Shown here: positions 19,769 to 29,283 of the stretch, piece by piece | How the letters are laid out: each line of letters starts with the position of its first letter | How positions within the stretch are numbered: the first letter of the stretch is position 1 | Assembly: GCF_000525855.1 (NCBI RefSeq) | Contig: NZ_AODE01000008.1 | Location: 1 to 64,000, forward strand | Origin: Listeria cornellensis FSL F6-0969 | GTDB taxonomy: Bacteria > Bacillota > Bacilli > Lactobacillales > Listeriaceae | Reading direction: 5' to 3' | DNA length: 64,000 nucleotides | Made by a program: the position numbers and the translations under genes | The notes under the pieces: model-generated | Seen by the model: only the letters and a program-made list of their open reading frames with translations | The model's database searches: none | What the model was told of the DNA's origin: nothing

Positions 19769-20193
19769 CCCATTTCCTCCCCAATCAAGCTATTTTGTCG
19801 CGCTCTCATGCCTTTATTTTTCGCCAAGCCAATAATTCCCGCGCTCATAAACAAGAAAATATTCGGTATATCCATAATAAAATACGAAAATACGCCGCAA
19901 ACGAGGAACCAAACCGGTAATTTCCAGCCAATCGCGCCATTTTTCCAATGCTTCCTCGCTAAATAAATATTCAACAATCCGAGTAAAATCAACAACACCC
20001 CGAAAATCACCACGAAATTAAAAATACTGCCAAACAGCGCCTTCATCGCCCGCATTTGCGCCACAGAAAGCCCCGCCACATCCAATCCTTGCCGTTTTAT
20101 AAATAACCCATACACAAAAACTGTCAACAACCCATCCAACAACTGCCAAGCCGCCGCGATATAAATAAAAACCCGTTCCAATCGTCTGCTCAC
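19765..20193 (-). CDS. Small four-helix membrane protein of unknown function
   Basis: A 142-residue protein with four hydrophobic segments. The first is IYIAAAWQLLDGLLTV; the middle pair flanks a basic loop (LARKHWKNGA); the last is IFLFMSAGIIGLAKNKG. It resembles DUF4064-like proteins, but I am not sure of the family. It sits between the permease gene (12-base gap) and the GH2 gene (four-base overlap), so it is co-expressed with sugar uptake and hydrolysis. A direct role there is only inferred. Confidence 0.7.
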   Translation of the reverse strand: MSRRLERVFIYIAAAWQLLDGLLTVFVYGLFIKRQGLDVAGLSVAQMRAMKALFGSIFNFVVIFGVLLILLGLLNIYLARKHWKNGAIGWKLPVWFLVCGVFSYFIMDIPNIFLFMSAGIIGLAKNKGMRARQNSLIGEEMG

Positions 20194-20205
20194 TTGAAAG
20201 CCCTC

Positions 20206-21048
20206 CTATCCTTTTACGCCAGATGATAGTGCCATCGACTGTAGGAAATATTTTTGCGCGAATAAATAGAGTATGAAAGTTGGCACAATAGCGACGAGTG
20301 CTCCTGCCATCAAATGCGCTGGTTGGGCTTGGTACATCCCTTGCAGCAGTTGAAGTCCCGGCGTAATCGGCATCATTTCGATGTCATTGAAGACGATCGA
20401 AGGCCAGAGGAAATCGTTCCAAGCCGCCGTGAAAGTGAACAACGCCACAACCATCAACACCGGTCGCAAAAGTGGCAAAATAACCTTGTAGAAAATTTTG
20501 AAATCACCAGCACCGTCCATGCGCGCAGCCTCGTCAAATTCAATCGGAATATTCACCATGAACTGCCGCACCAAGAAAATATTAAACACAGCAGCAGCAC
20601 CGGGCACAATTGCCGCTAAATAATTATTCACCCAACCGAATGTATCGATAATTTTATACAGCGGAATCAAATTCACCACACTTGGGAACATCATCGTTGC
20701 CATCAAAAAAACAAACATCGCATTGCGTCCGCGGAATTTCAAGCGACTGTAAGCAAATGCCGCCAGCGATACCACAATAAGCACCAACACCGTCTGCGAT
20801 AGCGCAATAATCATCGAGTTCATAAACCACCGCAAAAGTGGCGTCGCTGCATTATCGAACAGCAATTCGGTATAATTCGTCGTCACCCACTGCACTGGCA
20901 GGAACTTAAAGCCCACCGATGCGACCTCCGCCTCCGATTTAAAGGACGTCACAATTCCCCACGCGAGCGGAACAACCCAAATGACCGCCATCACGAGCAG
21001 GAATATAAAAGCAATTAATTTTGGTATAAAACGTGTATCTTTTTTCAT
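20206..21048 (-). CDS. Sugar ABC transporter permease (MalG/LacG type)
   Basis: A binding-protein-dependent permease of about 280 residues with six transmembrane helices. The cytoplasmic coupling loop reads EFDEAARMDGAGDFKIFYKVILPLL, the EAA motif of CUT1 sugar importers. The open frame extends to 21189, but the start is placed at 21048 (MKKDTRFIPKL) because a GGGGGATGG ribosome site precedes it and the longer N-terminus overlaps the previous gene. It pairs with the permease upstream and the solute-binding protein. No ATPase is in the operon, as is common when a shared MsmX-type ATPase serves several importers. Confidence 0.9.
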   Translation of the reverse strand: MKKDTRFIPKLIAFIFLLVMAVIWVVPLAWGIVTSFKSEAEVASVGFKFLPVQWVTTNYTELLFDNAATPLLRWFMNSMIIALSQTVLVLIVVSLAAFAYSRLKFRGRNAMFVFLMATMMFPSVVNLIPLYKIIDTFGWVNNYLAAIVPGAAAVFNIFLVRQFMVNIPIEFDEAARMDGAGDFKIFYKVILPLLRPVLMVVALFTFTAAWNDFLWPSIVFNDIEMMPITPGLQLLQGMYQAQPAHLMAGALVAIVPTFILYLFAQKYFLQSMALSSGVKG

Positions 21049-21070
21049 CAGAAATCCATCCCCCTCGTCG

Positions 21071-21973
21071 TTAATTCTTATTCCGTAAAAAGAAAAATTG
21101 AATCGCGGAAACAACCATGATGCACAAACCGAGAATAACCGCCATCGCGGATGCAATCCCCGCAATCGATTGTCCCGTACCGAACGCATTTTGCTGAATA
21201 TACATCAACAGCACCGACGTTGAACCGGACGGACCACCTTTTGTCAGCATCAACGGTTGCCCATACACGTTAAATTGTGCGATCGTCGTCATCACAACCG
21301 TGTACAACAACTGCGCGCGAATACTCGGAAGCGTAATCCGGAAGAACTTTTGCACAGAGGTAGCTCCATCGATTTCCGCCGCCTCATAAAAATCCTTCGA
21401 AATCCCGTTTAGCGCCGCTTGATAAATAATCATATTCCCGCCAATACACCACCAAACCGTTACAATTACAAGCGTCAACCAAGCATACGGCTGCGTTCCG
21501 ACCCAGTTTACCGTCGTGCCCAGAAACTGATTAATCGGTCCAAAACTCACATTAAACATCAAGCCCCAAATAATAATAACCGCTGAAATCGCGAACAACG
21601 ACGGCAAATAAAACAACGATTGAAACAACTTATTCAGCCTCGGTTTCGCGTTCAATGCACTGGCCAACAACAATGGTACAATAATACAAAATGGCACAGT
21701 CAACACGACAAAAACGAATGTATTTCGCAACCCATTATGTAACTGCTCATAAAAAGTTGAATCCTTCTGAAACAAAATTTCGCGATAATTATCAAAACCG
21801 ACAAAATCCGGTGTCCCAATCAAATCCCAATCCGTAAAAGAAATATAGATTCCGTAAACAACAGGAACGAGAAAGAATATCAAGAAAATAATTAAATGTG
21901 GACCTGCGAACAACCATGGTGTGAATTGCCATTTTCTTTTTTTATACGTTATTGTTTTAGCGTTTGCTTCCAT
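21071..21973 (-). CDS. Sugar ABC transporter permease (MalF/LacF type)
   Basis: A CUT1-type permease of about 300 residues with six helices. The typical N-terminus is FAGPHLIIFLIFFLVPVVYG and the EAA loop is FYEAAEIDGATSVQKFFRITLP. ATG codons at 21988, 21979 and 21973 are all possible; 21973 is preferred because GGGAG lies at the best distance. It is the partner of the MalG-type permease 22 bases downstream and follows the solute-binding-protein gene. The substrate is probably the oligosaccharide that the GH2 enzyme cuts. Confidence 0.9.
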   Translation of the reverse strand: MEANAKTITYKKRKWQFTPWLFAGPHLIIFLIFFLVPVVYGIYISFTDWDLIGTPDFVGFDNYREILFQKDSTFYEQLHNGLRNTFVFVVLTVPFCIIVPLLLASALNAKPRLNKLFQSLFYLPSLFAISAVIIIWGLMFNVSFGPINQFLGTTVNWVGTQPYAWLTLVIVTVWWCIGGNMIIYQAALNGISKDFYEAAEIDGATSVQKFFRITLPSIRAQLLYTVVMTTIAQFNVYGQPLMLTKGGPSGSTSVLLMYIQQNAFGTGQSIAGIASAMAVILGLCIMVVSAIQFFFLRNKN

Positions 21974-22039
21974 TTCCATCACTCCCAATTTTTCATCTAA
22001 AGACTTGAGGTCTACGCATCCCCAAGTCCCTTTTTCGAT

Positions 22040-23303
22040 TTATTTATTGGATTTATCTTTTGCTATCTTATCTTCCACCGCTTTTTGCATATCCGCCAAG
22101 CCTTTATTCACTGGCGTTTTCCCGAAAATAATGTCATTCCCGTTCGCCTCCAATTGCTCGGATACGTAACCATTATATTTATAATCAAAAATCTTCAATG
22201 ACTTCTGCTCAGCTGGGTTTAGCAACAAGAACGATTGCGGCATTTCTTTGTAAGCCGGGTCTTCCACGATTTTCAGAGATGCTGGATTTTGACCTGACTT
22301 CGCCCATTCTAGCGAGTTATCTTGTACCCAATCAATGAATTTTAGCACGCCTTTTGTTTTTTTCTTTCGAACGCCCTTCGCTATTAAACATCGTAAATTG
22401 GTGCGAGCTAGACCAGTTCACCATCTTATTTTTGTCCTCACTCAACTGTGGCGCATTCGTGATTCCCCAATCGAACTTGGCATCCTTCGCGTTGTTTTGC
22501 ATCCAAATGCCCTCTGGCGCGAATATTACTTTTCCAGCGATGAATTTTTGGAAGTAATCCTCACCGTCCTTCGTCGTAATGCCATCTTTATACATGTCTT
22601 TCCAAAGGTTAAACGTATCTTTCGCCTGCTGGTTATCAAGCGTTGGATCCACACCGTTCTCCGTCAACTTCCCACCATTTTGTGCATATAGCGATAAGAA
22701 AACCGGCTTCACCCAACTCACCGATACCGCATCCATTTTATCTTTCTTAGCAAGTTCTCCCGCCGCTTTTATTTCGTCAAAAGTCACGACGTCATCATCA
22801 AGCGCGGTCGGAGCATATTTTTTCACTAAATCCTTGTTGTAGTACATAATAAACGAATGAATATCAAGCGGCACACTGTATCGTTTATTATCTATTTGCC
22901 CGATATTCCAAGCTTCCGGTACATAATTCTCCGCTTTAATATCAGGAAAACCAGCTAAATAATCGTCATAAATCATCAACATATCGCTATCTACATATTG
23001 CTTAATCCGCTCAGCGTGAACAATCGTCAAATCAGGAATATTCTTGCCCGAGTTTACAACTGTCGGGATTTTTGTGTACATATCGCCTTCTTTTAGTGAC
23101 ATGTTTTTGACTTTGAATTCCGGATTTGTTTTGTTGTAAGCGTCCACCATTTTTTGCATATTCGCGCCATCCGGACCAGTGAATGGATTCCAGAATATGA
23201 TTTCCTTACTCTTAGCAGTGTCCTTCGCATCACTAGAACCCCCACACGCAGTCAATCCAGCAACCAACAATAACATACAAACAAGACCTAACATTTTTTT
23301 CAT
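22040..23303 (-). pseudogene. Sugar-binding lipoprotein of the ABC importer, one frameshift
   Basis: Family 1 extracellular solute-binding protein of about 420 residues. The lipoprotein signal is MKKMLGLVCMLLLVAGLTACG, followed by IIFWNPFTGPDGANMQKMV, a DIHSFIMYYNKDL hinge and FAPEGIWMQNN. The frame is lost at a run of seven T (22357-22363). With six, it reads EGRSKEKTKGVLKFIDWVQ and continues to the end, so the gene is otherwise intact. A good ribosome site (GGGAGG) precedes the start. It captures sugar outside the cell for the two permeases. It is the first gene of the operon, behind the cre-like and palindromic sites at 23.4-23.5 kb. Confidence 0.88.
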
Positions 23304-23434
23304 TTTAAATTCCTCCCTGTTTTGTCGAGAATCTTAAGTAACATAATTTGTTTCCTTAAACCCACTTGTGAAAACTACCTCACCCGTCTCACATCTTTAA
23401 ATCCAATCTTTCCTTCACATTACCTGCAGTATAA

Positions 23435-23448
23435 TGTAAACGCCTACA
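23435..23448 (-). promoter_or_regulatory. cre-like site at the sugar operon promoter
   Basis: TGTAAACGCCTACA matches the CcpA operator consensus TGWNANCGNTNWCA at all fixed positions but one. It directly overlaps the likely promoter (TATACT, reverse strand, about 23428-23433) of the sugar importer operon. Carbon catabolite repression of the operon is therefore likely. Confidence 0.5.
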
Positions 23449-23471
23449 TAACACATTTAAAAAAGAAAAGA

Positions 23472-23504
23472 TTTAGTTAACTATTAAGTAAATTAATAAC
23501 TAAA
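23472..23504. promoter_or_regulatory. Inverted repeat, candidate operator of the ArsR-like regulator
   Basis: TTTAGTTA (23472-23479) and TAACTAAA (23497-23504) are perfect inverted arms with centres about 25 bases apart, between the importer operon and its divergent regulator. The half-site ACTAAA recurs several times between 23529 and 23610 (for example ACTAAAA...TTTTAGT). The rest of the 370-base gap is AT-rich promoter sequence. Confidence 0.4.
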
Positions 23505-23674
23505 TTTCTTTTATATTTTTACTATAATTCACTAAAATTTTATTGTCAACACTTTTAGTTCTTTTGATAGCAATTTTATGTTATGATGAACTAATAGGTT
23601 CACTAAATGGTTTTCTATCCAATTATAACGCTACTTAATCTATCTAAACATTAACTAAAGGAGGATATTTTTAC

Positions 23675-24586
23675 ATGCAATTAGATATTTCCAAAGATTC
23701 GATTCACGTATATGAAGCTCTTGCCAGCGACACGAGGATTCAAATTTTGAACTTACTTTCACAAAGTTCGATGAATATTAAGGAACTCGCACACGCCTTA
23801 CATATGAGTAGCGCTATCATCACGCGGCACATCAATCAACTAGAAAACGCTAAGTTGATCCGCACAGAAAAAATACCTGGCAAATCTGGAATCCAGAAAA
23901 TTTCCAAGCTTGTAGTGGATAAAATCGAGATTACATTCCCGACTACCATTTACCCTAATTTTAAGATGCGTTCCTTAGAATTACCAGTGGGTCATTACAC
24001 CGATTACAATGTCACACCAACGTGCGGACTGGCCTCTAGCAAAGACTTCATCGGCCAGGTAGACGAACCGAAATATTTCATGGACGCCAGACGAATGGAA
24101 GCGCAAATCATCTGGTTCACACAAGGCTATTTAGAGTACAAAGTTCCCAATCCACTGCAGAAAGAAGAACAAATAGAACTACTTGAGATTAATTTCGAAA
24201 TTGCCTCCGAGTTTCCCTATTCCAACAACGTCTGGCCTTCTGACATCTCCTTCTACTTAAACGGTCACAGACTCGGGATATGGACCTGCCCAGGTAATTT
24301 TTCTGACATTCGCGGAAAATATACGCCCAGTTGGTGGGAAGACGCTAACAGCCAGTATGGCCTTTTCAAAACCATTCGCATTTCGAAGCACGGGACCCAT
24401 TTTGATGGAGACATATTATCCGAGCTAACTTTGGATGATTTAGATATAACTGAAGAGCTCCTTACATTCCGAATAGCCGTTGAAAAAGACGCGAAGAACA
24501 TTGGCGGAACAACGATATTTGGAAAAGGATTTGGGAACCATCAGAAGGATATGGAGTTTAAGTTTTATTATTCATCGAAGTGCTGA
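23675..24586 (+). CDS. ArsR-like winged-helix transcriptional regulator with C-terminal sensor domain
   Basis: A 303-residue protein. Residues about 10-75 are an ArsR-type winged helix (ALASDTRIQILNLLSQSSMNIKEL, then MSSAIITRHINQLENAKLI). The remaining ~220 residues are rich in aromatic residues and look like a beta-sandwich or jelly-roll domain; I do not recognise it. The gene is divergent from the sugar importer/GH2 operon across a 370-base gap with inverted repeats, so it most likely controls that operon and senses the sugar or a product. There is a GGAGG site before the ATG. A terminator and repeat-family-A sequence follow directly. Confidence 0.8.
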   Translation: MQLDISKDSIHVYEALASDTRIQILNLLSQSSMNIKELAHALHMSSAIITRHINQLENAKLIRTEKIPGKSGIQKISKLVVDKIEITFPTTIYPNFKMRSLELPVGHYTDYNVTPTCGLASSKDFIGQVDEPKYFMDARRMEAQIIWFTQGYLEYKVPNPLQKEEQIELLEINFEIASEFPYSNNVWPSDISFYLNGHRLGIWTCPGNFSDIRGKYTPSWWEDANSQYGLFKTIRISKHGTHFDGDILSELTLDDLDITEELLTFRIAVEKDAKNIGGTTIFGKGFGNHQKDMEFKFYYSSKC

Positions 24587-25012
24587 AACGGCCCGTTCAG
24601 CTCCGAAAAAAACTAGAGCGGCCGCAAGAAAAAGCCGCTCTTGCTTTTTGTGGAGGTCGTGAAGTTTTCGAGGAGTTGGCCGTTGAAGCCGGATCCCGGA
24701 GGCGCAAAACATGACGCCGAACAAGGTATACGCTGAATCCGACTCCATATAAAACCAAGACCATCCCGCTCACTCGCCTCTTAATTCGGTTTAGCATTTA
24801 ATCCAGATTCACCGTGCCAGGACCCACCAACGGATTACATGCTCGCCTTCGCTCTCATGCATATTGAGGCTCTTGGTTTAGCCGATTCTTTTCTGATTGC
24901 TATTTGTTCTCAGTTCACCGCATAAGAGCCACTGATGGATTACATGCTCGCCTTCGCTCTCATGCATATTGAGGCTCTAATTCAGCAAAGGATGCTTCAT
25001 AAGAGCCTCAAC
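24584..25012 (+). repeat. Dispersed repeat family A, composite copy with two direct repeats
   Basis: This ~430-base non-coding stretch behind the ArsR-like regulator holds, in order, the same blocks as the copies behind pycA and pdhB. These are CTGAAACGGCCCGTT at the stop codon, GCCGGATCC..GGAGGCGC..AA.ATGA near 24690-24715, and two 42-base identical segments (24832-24873 and 24937-24978) that start GGATTACATGCTCGCC and end ATATTGAGGCTCT. Each segment is followed by a hairpin arm complementary to GGCTCT (AAGAGCC). The second hairpin, 24971-25009, also pairs AGCA with TGCT inside. There is no convincing gene here. Confidence 0.7.
24613..24649 (+). terminator. Terminator of the ArsR-like regulator gene
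   Basis: AGAGCGGC (24615-24622) pairs with GCCGCTCT (24634-24641), followed by TGCTTTTTG. It is 27 bases past the stop and embedded in the repeat. Confidence 0.6.
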
Positions 25013-25059
25013 AAAAACACCCCTCCCGACGCATCATAATCTCACGTCAAGAGGGGTGT
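25013..25059 (-). terminator. Terminator of ylaN
   Basis: ACACCCCTC and GAGGGGTGT pair perfectly. On the minus strand the hairpin is followed by TTTTTG. It lies 13 bases beyond the ylaN stop. Confidence 0.7.
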
Positions 25060-25072
25060 TCTATATCTATAT

Positions 25073-25351
25073 TCACTTACTTGTCGATAATTCATGTAAT
25101 ACGGAAAGCTCTTTCTCAAGCGTACTCAGCAAGCTCTTTCCTTCTGCTCTGTCAATCAAGCCTAATCTTACTGCGAAGTTTATCTCGCGCGATAAGCCGT
25201 ACATTTGGGTATCCAAAACTTCTTCATAAGCCGGACATTGAGGTAAAGTTAGGTTATCCATCTGCACCTTAATTAACTGCAAAATTCTTTTCGCATCTTC
25301 TTTAAGAAGAGTAATAGCCTCTTCTCTGTGATCTATTTGTTTATTTGTCAT
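25073..25351 (-). CDS. ylaN: YlaN/UPF0358 family protein
   Basis: A 92-residue cytoplasmic helical protein. [43 protein letters not shown] and [16 protein letters not shown] are nearly the same as B. subtilis YlaN. YlaN is a conserved Firmicute protein linked to iron homeostasis through the regulator Fur. The start at 25351 is chosen because GGGGGG lies at the right distance and the protein then begins like its homologues; an upstream ATG (25366) lacks a site. Neighbours ftsW, ylaI and typA recall the Bacillus yla cluster. Confidence 0.9.
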   Translation of the reverse strand: MTNKQIDHREEAITLLKEDAKRILQLIKVQMDNLTLPQCPAYEEVLDTQMYGLSREINFAVRLGLIDRAEGKSLLSTLEKELSVLHELSTSK

Positions 25352-25487
25352 CACAGAACCCCCCATTCAAAACACATGTGCATGCGCTTCATTAATCTAT
25401 TTCCACCGAAACTATAATTTTGCAAATTTTATCCTCTTTAGTATAGCATATTTTTTTTCGCTGTGTAACCTGATATCCTAACATTTT

Positions 25488-25791
25488 TTAAGATAACCAC
25501 ATTACAGTCATTAGATACATAAAAACGAGGAAGCACAGGCTCAGTGGGATCGAGAAATAAATAATGATCCTATCAAAAAACTGAAAATGCCTCTTGAACG
25601 ACCTGAAAAAGGCAATCAACGTCATGACAACATAACCAATAATCAGAACAAACGCAATGCCAAACGCCAAGTAAAAGTTATCAAACCAGTAAACCGCTTG
25701 CTGAACAAATACTAACGCTAAAAAAAGCTACTACTGATGCCAATAATGTAAGCACCATCTCTTTATGCCCCGCCTTTTTCTCTATCACCAT
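25488..25791 (-). pseudogene. Small three-helix membrane protein, one frameshift
   Basis: With one base fewer in the run of seven A at 25720-25726 (plus strand), this is a continuous ~100-residue membrane protein. It reads MVIEKKAGHKEMVLTLLASV, then FVQQAVYWFDNFYLAFGIAF, and ends in FLVFMYLMTVMWLS. A good ribosome site (GGGAGG, eight bases) precedes the ATG at 25791. As written, the frame stops after 37 codons. It lies between ylaN and ylaI, where Bacillus has ylaH, but I cannot confirm homology. Function unknown. Confidence 0.6.
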
Positions 25792-25869
25792 TTCTAAAAC
25801 CTCCCGTAGATATACCAATGTTTATCTTTCATTTTTTTCATGCTATAATAAAATCACGAGGTGAACGCA

Positions 25870-26085
25870 ATGAAGGCACAATGTATTTTATGTGAAACAA
25901 TCGATGAATTAGATGATAAGAAATTTAAAACGAAGCAACTTCGCAATAAACCGATTCGAATGTACCTTTGCCCAGAATGTGAAGGTCGTATTGCTGAGAA
26001 AACGGTTGCTCGGATTAATACTGGCAAGTTCGAATTTCATAAACCGAAAACGAAAAGCTTTATTGAAAAACCCGCTAAGCATTAA
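25870..26085 (+). CDS. ylaI: YlaI family zinc-ribbon-like protein (DUF2197)
   Basis: A 71-residue protein with two CxxC pairs, CILC near the start and CPEC in the middle (MYLCPECEGRIAEKTVARI), typical of a small zinc ribbon. The length and motifs match B. subtilis YlaI. The ATG at 25870 is preceded by GAGGTG at six bases; an upstream GTG is part of that site. A terminator overlaps the stop codon. Function unknown. Confidence 0.85.
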   Translation: MKAQCILCETIDELDDKKFKTKQLRNKPIRMYLCPECEGRIAEKTVARINTGKFEFHKPKTKSFIEKPAKH

Positions 26086-26098
26086 ATAGCGGGTTTTT
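26066..26098 (+). terminator. Terminator overlapping the ylaI stop codon
   Basis: AAAACCCGCTA and TAGCGGGTTTTT pair around a nine-base loop that holds the stop codon region. It can also act for the minus-strand lipoprotein gene ending at 26121. Confidence 0.75.
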
Positions 26099-26120
26099 CG
26101 GTTCTATCTTAGTAAAAACT

Positions 26121-27012
26121 TTATTCTGTAATCCGGAAGTCTAAATCGATGGTTTTCGTTGTTTTTGTTGGTAACGCTTTTTCTGCGAAGTCATTCGGAT
26201 TTGGTACGATTAGTTTAGTTAAATGCACGAGTGTATAGTAGTTCTCTTTGTTAAGCATATAGGTAATCGCGCCTTCTCGTTTTGATTTTGCTGGGAACAT
26301 ATTATGCGCAGACGGACTGCCTGATAATTGATAAGCTGTCGGTACGAAGTTTTCGAGACTTGCGCCTTTAGAAATTCCGCCACCATTGATTTGAATTCGC
26401 TCCGCTAAATAGTTGATGTTGCTCGCTGTCGTATTCTCAACAATCACATCTGCTGTTACTACAAAACCATCTTGATTAGCTAAATAAGATTCTGGGCTGT
26501 AAGGGTCCATTTTTTTTATTGGCTCCTGTTACGCTTTCCAATTTGTATTGCTTCACCGTTACTTTTAACGGGCCAAAATCCGCTGTTTGAGGCGTTGTAT
26601 TTAGGTAAACTAGCGATACTGTTCCACCTGTTTTCGGTGCTACCGCGGATTGCTTGAAGCCATCTGCACTCAAAGAGAATGCCGCTGTCGTTGCTGCGAC
26701 TGGTTTCTTCGCAGTTTCCGTTTTCGGTGTTTCTACTTTTTGATCAGGGGTCGTTGCTTCTTCCTCTTTCTCCGGTGTGGTGTCATCTGTTGCTGGTGTA
26801 TCTTCCTTCGTTGTTACTTCTTCTTTATCTTGTTTTACCTCTGTTTTCTCTTTGGTATCCTCGCTAGAATTCACATCTTGCTTTGCCTGCTTCTCCTCTG
26901 TTTTCGGCGCCTGCTCCTCTGATTCCGAACTTTTCGAGTCCGCCCCCGAACCACAAGCCGCCAAAGCTAAAATCATCACACTCATTGTGCCTACCATCAG
27001 TAATTTCTTCAT
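26121..27012 (-). pseudogene. Lipoprotein with acidic low-complexity linker, one frameshift
   Basis: The start MKKLLMVGTMSVMILALAACG is a lipoprotein signal (LAAC). It is followed by ~80 residues rich in E, K, T, D and P, then a ~200-residue beta-rich domain (TVSLVYLNTTPQTADFGPL; YKLESVTGANKKMDPYSPES; VVTADVIVENTTASNINYL). The frame is broken at eight T (26510-26517); seven restore it. The domain resembles DUF4352/DUF5068-type secreted immunoglobulin-like domains, but I am not certain. The function is not known; the linker suggests it spans the wall. Confidence 0.7.
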
Positions 27013-27123
27013 GCAAATCCCCTCCTTCTTTCACGTCTTTCCTTAGATGAATTATACCAAAAAAAAACGTCATATTACAATCATGTTACAAAATTAATTA
27101 ATCAACAGAATATTTCAGCCGTG

Positions 27124-27150
27124 AAAAAAAACCGCCCATTTCTGGACGGC
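27124..27150 (-). terminator. Terminator of typA
   Basis: On the minus strand CCGTCC pairs with GGGCGG (one wobble) and is followed by eight T, about 15 bases past the typA stop. Confidence 0.7.
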
Positions 27151-27165
27151 TTTCCTGATTTATAC

Positions 27166-29004
27166 TCAGTCAGATACTTTCGTACGTTTCGCTGCTTTTT
27201 CACGTTCGTTTTTGTTCAAGATTTTCTTACGCAAACGAATACTTTCTGGCGTTACTTCACAATACTCGTCATCATTTAGGAATTCTAGTGATTCTTCAAG
27301 TGTTAATGTACGAGGTTTCTTGATAACGTTTGTTTGGTCTTTATTCGCAGAACGAATATTTGTCATTTGTTTCGCTTTTACGATATTTACAGCGATATCA
27401 CCGTCACGATTGTTTTCTCCGACGATCATGCCTTCATAAATGTCCGTACCTGGTTCAATAAAGATAGTACCGCGATCTTCTACTTGCATTGTTCCGTAAG
27501 TAGTTGATTTACCAGTTTCCATCGATACAAGAACACCACGGCTACGTCCACCGACACGGCCTTTTTGCATTGGTTGGTAAGAATCGAATGTGTGGTTTAG
27601 GATACCGTAACCACGAGTCATCGATAGGAATTCGGTTGTGTAACCGATAAGTCCACGTGATGGTACTAGGAAAATCAAGCGAACTTGTCCTGAACCGTCA
27701 TTGACCATATCAGCCATTTCACCTTTACGCAAACCGATAGATTCCATGATGCTACCAACATATTCTTCAGGAGTATCAATTTGTACGCGTTCCATTGGCT
27801 CACATTTCACGCCATCGATTTCGCGGATGATAACTTCTGGTTTAGATACTTGTAATTCATAACCTTGACGACGCATGTTTTCGATCAAAATCGATAGATG
27901 CAACTCACCACGACCAGATACAACCCAAGCGTCAGGTGAATTAGTAGGATCAATACGTAAACTTACATCTGTTTGTAGCTCAGACAGTAAACGTTCTTCG
28001 ATTTTACGACTTGTTACGTGCTTACCTTCACGACCAGCGAACGGACTATTGTTCGTTACGAAAGTCATTTGTAAAGTAGGCTCGTCAATACGTAAGATTG
28101 GCAAAGCTTCTTGGTGATCATCTGGCGTTACTGTTTCCCCAACGAAGATATCTTCCATTCCAGAAACGGCAACAAGATCACCGGCTTTGGCTTGTGTAAT
28201 TTCTACGCGTTTAAGTCCTAAGAAACCGAACATTTTAGTAACACGGAATTTCTTCACGGTACCGTCCAATTTCATCAATGCAACAGATTGACCGACTTCC
28301 ATTGTTCCACGGAAGATACGACCGATACCGATACGACCAACGTAGTCATTGTAATCAAGTAAGGATACTTGGAATTGCAAAGGCTCGTCACTGTTATCCA
28401 CAGGCGCTGGCACGTTATTGATGATTAAGTCAAAAATCGGATCCATTGTTTCTTCTTGATCTTCTACGTTATCACTTAATGAGCTTGTTCCGTTAACTGC
28501 CGCTGCATAAACAACTGGGAATTCCAATTGGTCTTCGTCTGCACCTAGTTCGATGAATAATTCTAAAACTTCATCTACAACTTCTGCTGGACGCGCGGAT
28601 GGACGGTCAATTTTGTTAACAACAACAAGTGGCGTTAAATGTTGCTCTAGTGCTTTTTTCAATACGAAACGCGTTTGTGGCATTGTACCTTCATACGCAT
28701 CAACGACTAAAACAACACCGTCAACCATTTTCATAATACGTTCTACTTCCCCACCGAAATCGGCATGTCCAGGAGTATCTAAAATATTGATATGCACACC
28801 GTTATGATTGATGGCAGTATTTTTTGCTAAAATAGTAATACCACGCTCTTTTTCAATGGCATTGCTATCCATCGCACGCTCAGCTACCTGCTCATGATCG
28901 TTGAATGTTCCTGACTTACGTAAAAGTTGGTCCACCAATGTAGTTTTACCATGGTCAACGTGGGCAATAATGGCGACGTTACGAATATCTTCTCTTAATT
29001 TCAA
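27166..29004 (-). CDS. typA: Ribosome-associated GTPase TypA/BipA
   Basis: A 612-residue translational GTPase, normal for the family. G1 [16 protein letters not shown]3 [14 protein letters not shown] and G4 [10 protein letters not shown] are all present. EF-G-like domains III and V follow, then the BipA-specific C-terminal domain ([27 protein letters not shown]). TypA helps ribosome assembly and growth under stress or cold. It begins after GGAGG. A 190-base leader separates it from an extended -10 promoter at 29200. The gene is intact. Confidence 0.97.
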   Translation of the reverse strand: MKLREDIRNVAIIAHVDHGKTTLVDQLLRKSGTFNDHEQVAERAMDSNAIEKERGITILAKNTAINHNGVHINILDTPGHADFGGEVERIMKMVDGVVLVVDAYEGTMPQTRFVLKKALEQHLTPLVVVNKIDRPSARPAEVVDEVLELFIELGADEDQLEFPVVYAAAVNGTSSLSDNVEDQEETMDPIFDLIINNVPAPVDNSDEPLQFQVSLLDYNDYVGRIGIGRIFRGTMEVGQSVALMKLDGTVKKFRVTKMFGFLGLKRVEITQAKAGDLVAVSGMEDIFVGETVTPDDHQEALPILRIDEPTLQMTFVTNNSPFAGREGKHVTSRKIEERLLSELQTDVSLRIDPTNSPDAWVVSGRGELHLSILIENMRRQGYELQVSKPEVIIREIDGVKCEPMERVQIDTPEEYVGSIMESIGLRKGEMADMVNDGSGQVRLIFLVPSRGLIGYTTEFLSMTRGYGILNHTFDSYQPMQKGRVGGRSRGVLVSMETGKSTTYGTMQVEDRGTIFIEPGTDIYEGMIVGENNRDGDIAVNIVKAKQMTNIRSANKDQTNVIKKPRTLTLEESLEFLNDDEYCEVTPESIRLRKKILNKNEREKAAKRTKVSD

Positions 29005-29199
29005 AATGTTTCCTCCTAATATTAAATTACCTTCTCACAGCTGGCGTCATAGAACCCACTCAGCTACTCAAAAATGGCCTAACTAAAGTCAAGCGCTCTT
29101 CATATATGGTAATACGACTTAGCTACCAGAGCCAAAAGAAAGAGGAAAATTGGCTTATTTTCCCCGTTTCTGGATCGTTTAGTTTTAATCAACTTTCCA

Positions 29200-29208
29200 A
29201 TTATAGCA
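29200..29208 (-). promoter_or_regulatory. Extended -10 promoter of typA
   Basis: The minus strand reads TGCTATAAT, a perfect TGnTATAAT. The -35 is weak. It lies about 195 bases upstream of the start. The ~280-base gap 29005-29283 shows no other feature I can name; the leader might be structured. Confidence 0.5.
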
Positions 29209-29283
29209 CATTTACTCGGGTTTAGCACGATTTTTATTCCATAAAATGAAATTTAACTAGACGCCTATCGTATTCCCTTTTTT

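Noticed and set aside
19166-19966. Long plus-strand open frame (266 codons) over the GH2 gene
   Set aside because: It is antisense to a clear enzyme gene, has basic low-complexity composition typical of shadow frames, and has no ribosome site.
23675-24586. Classical metal-sensing ArsR role for the regulator
   Set aside because: No cysteine-pair metal site is visible in the recognition helix, and the neighbours are sugar genes.
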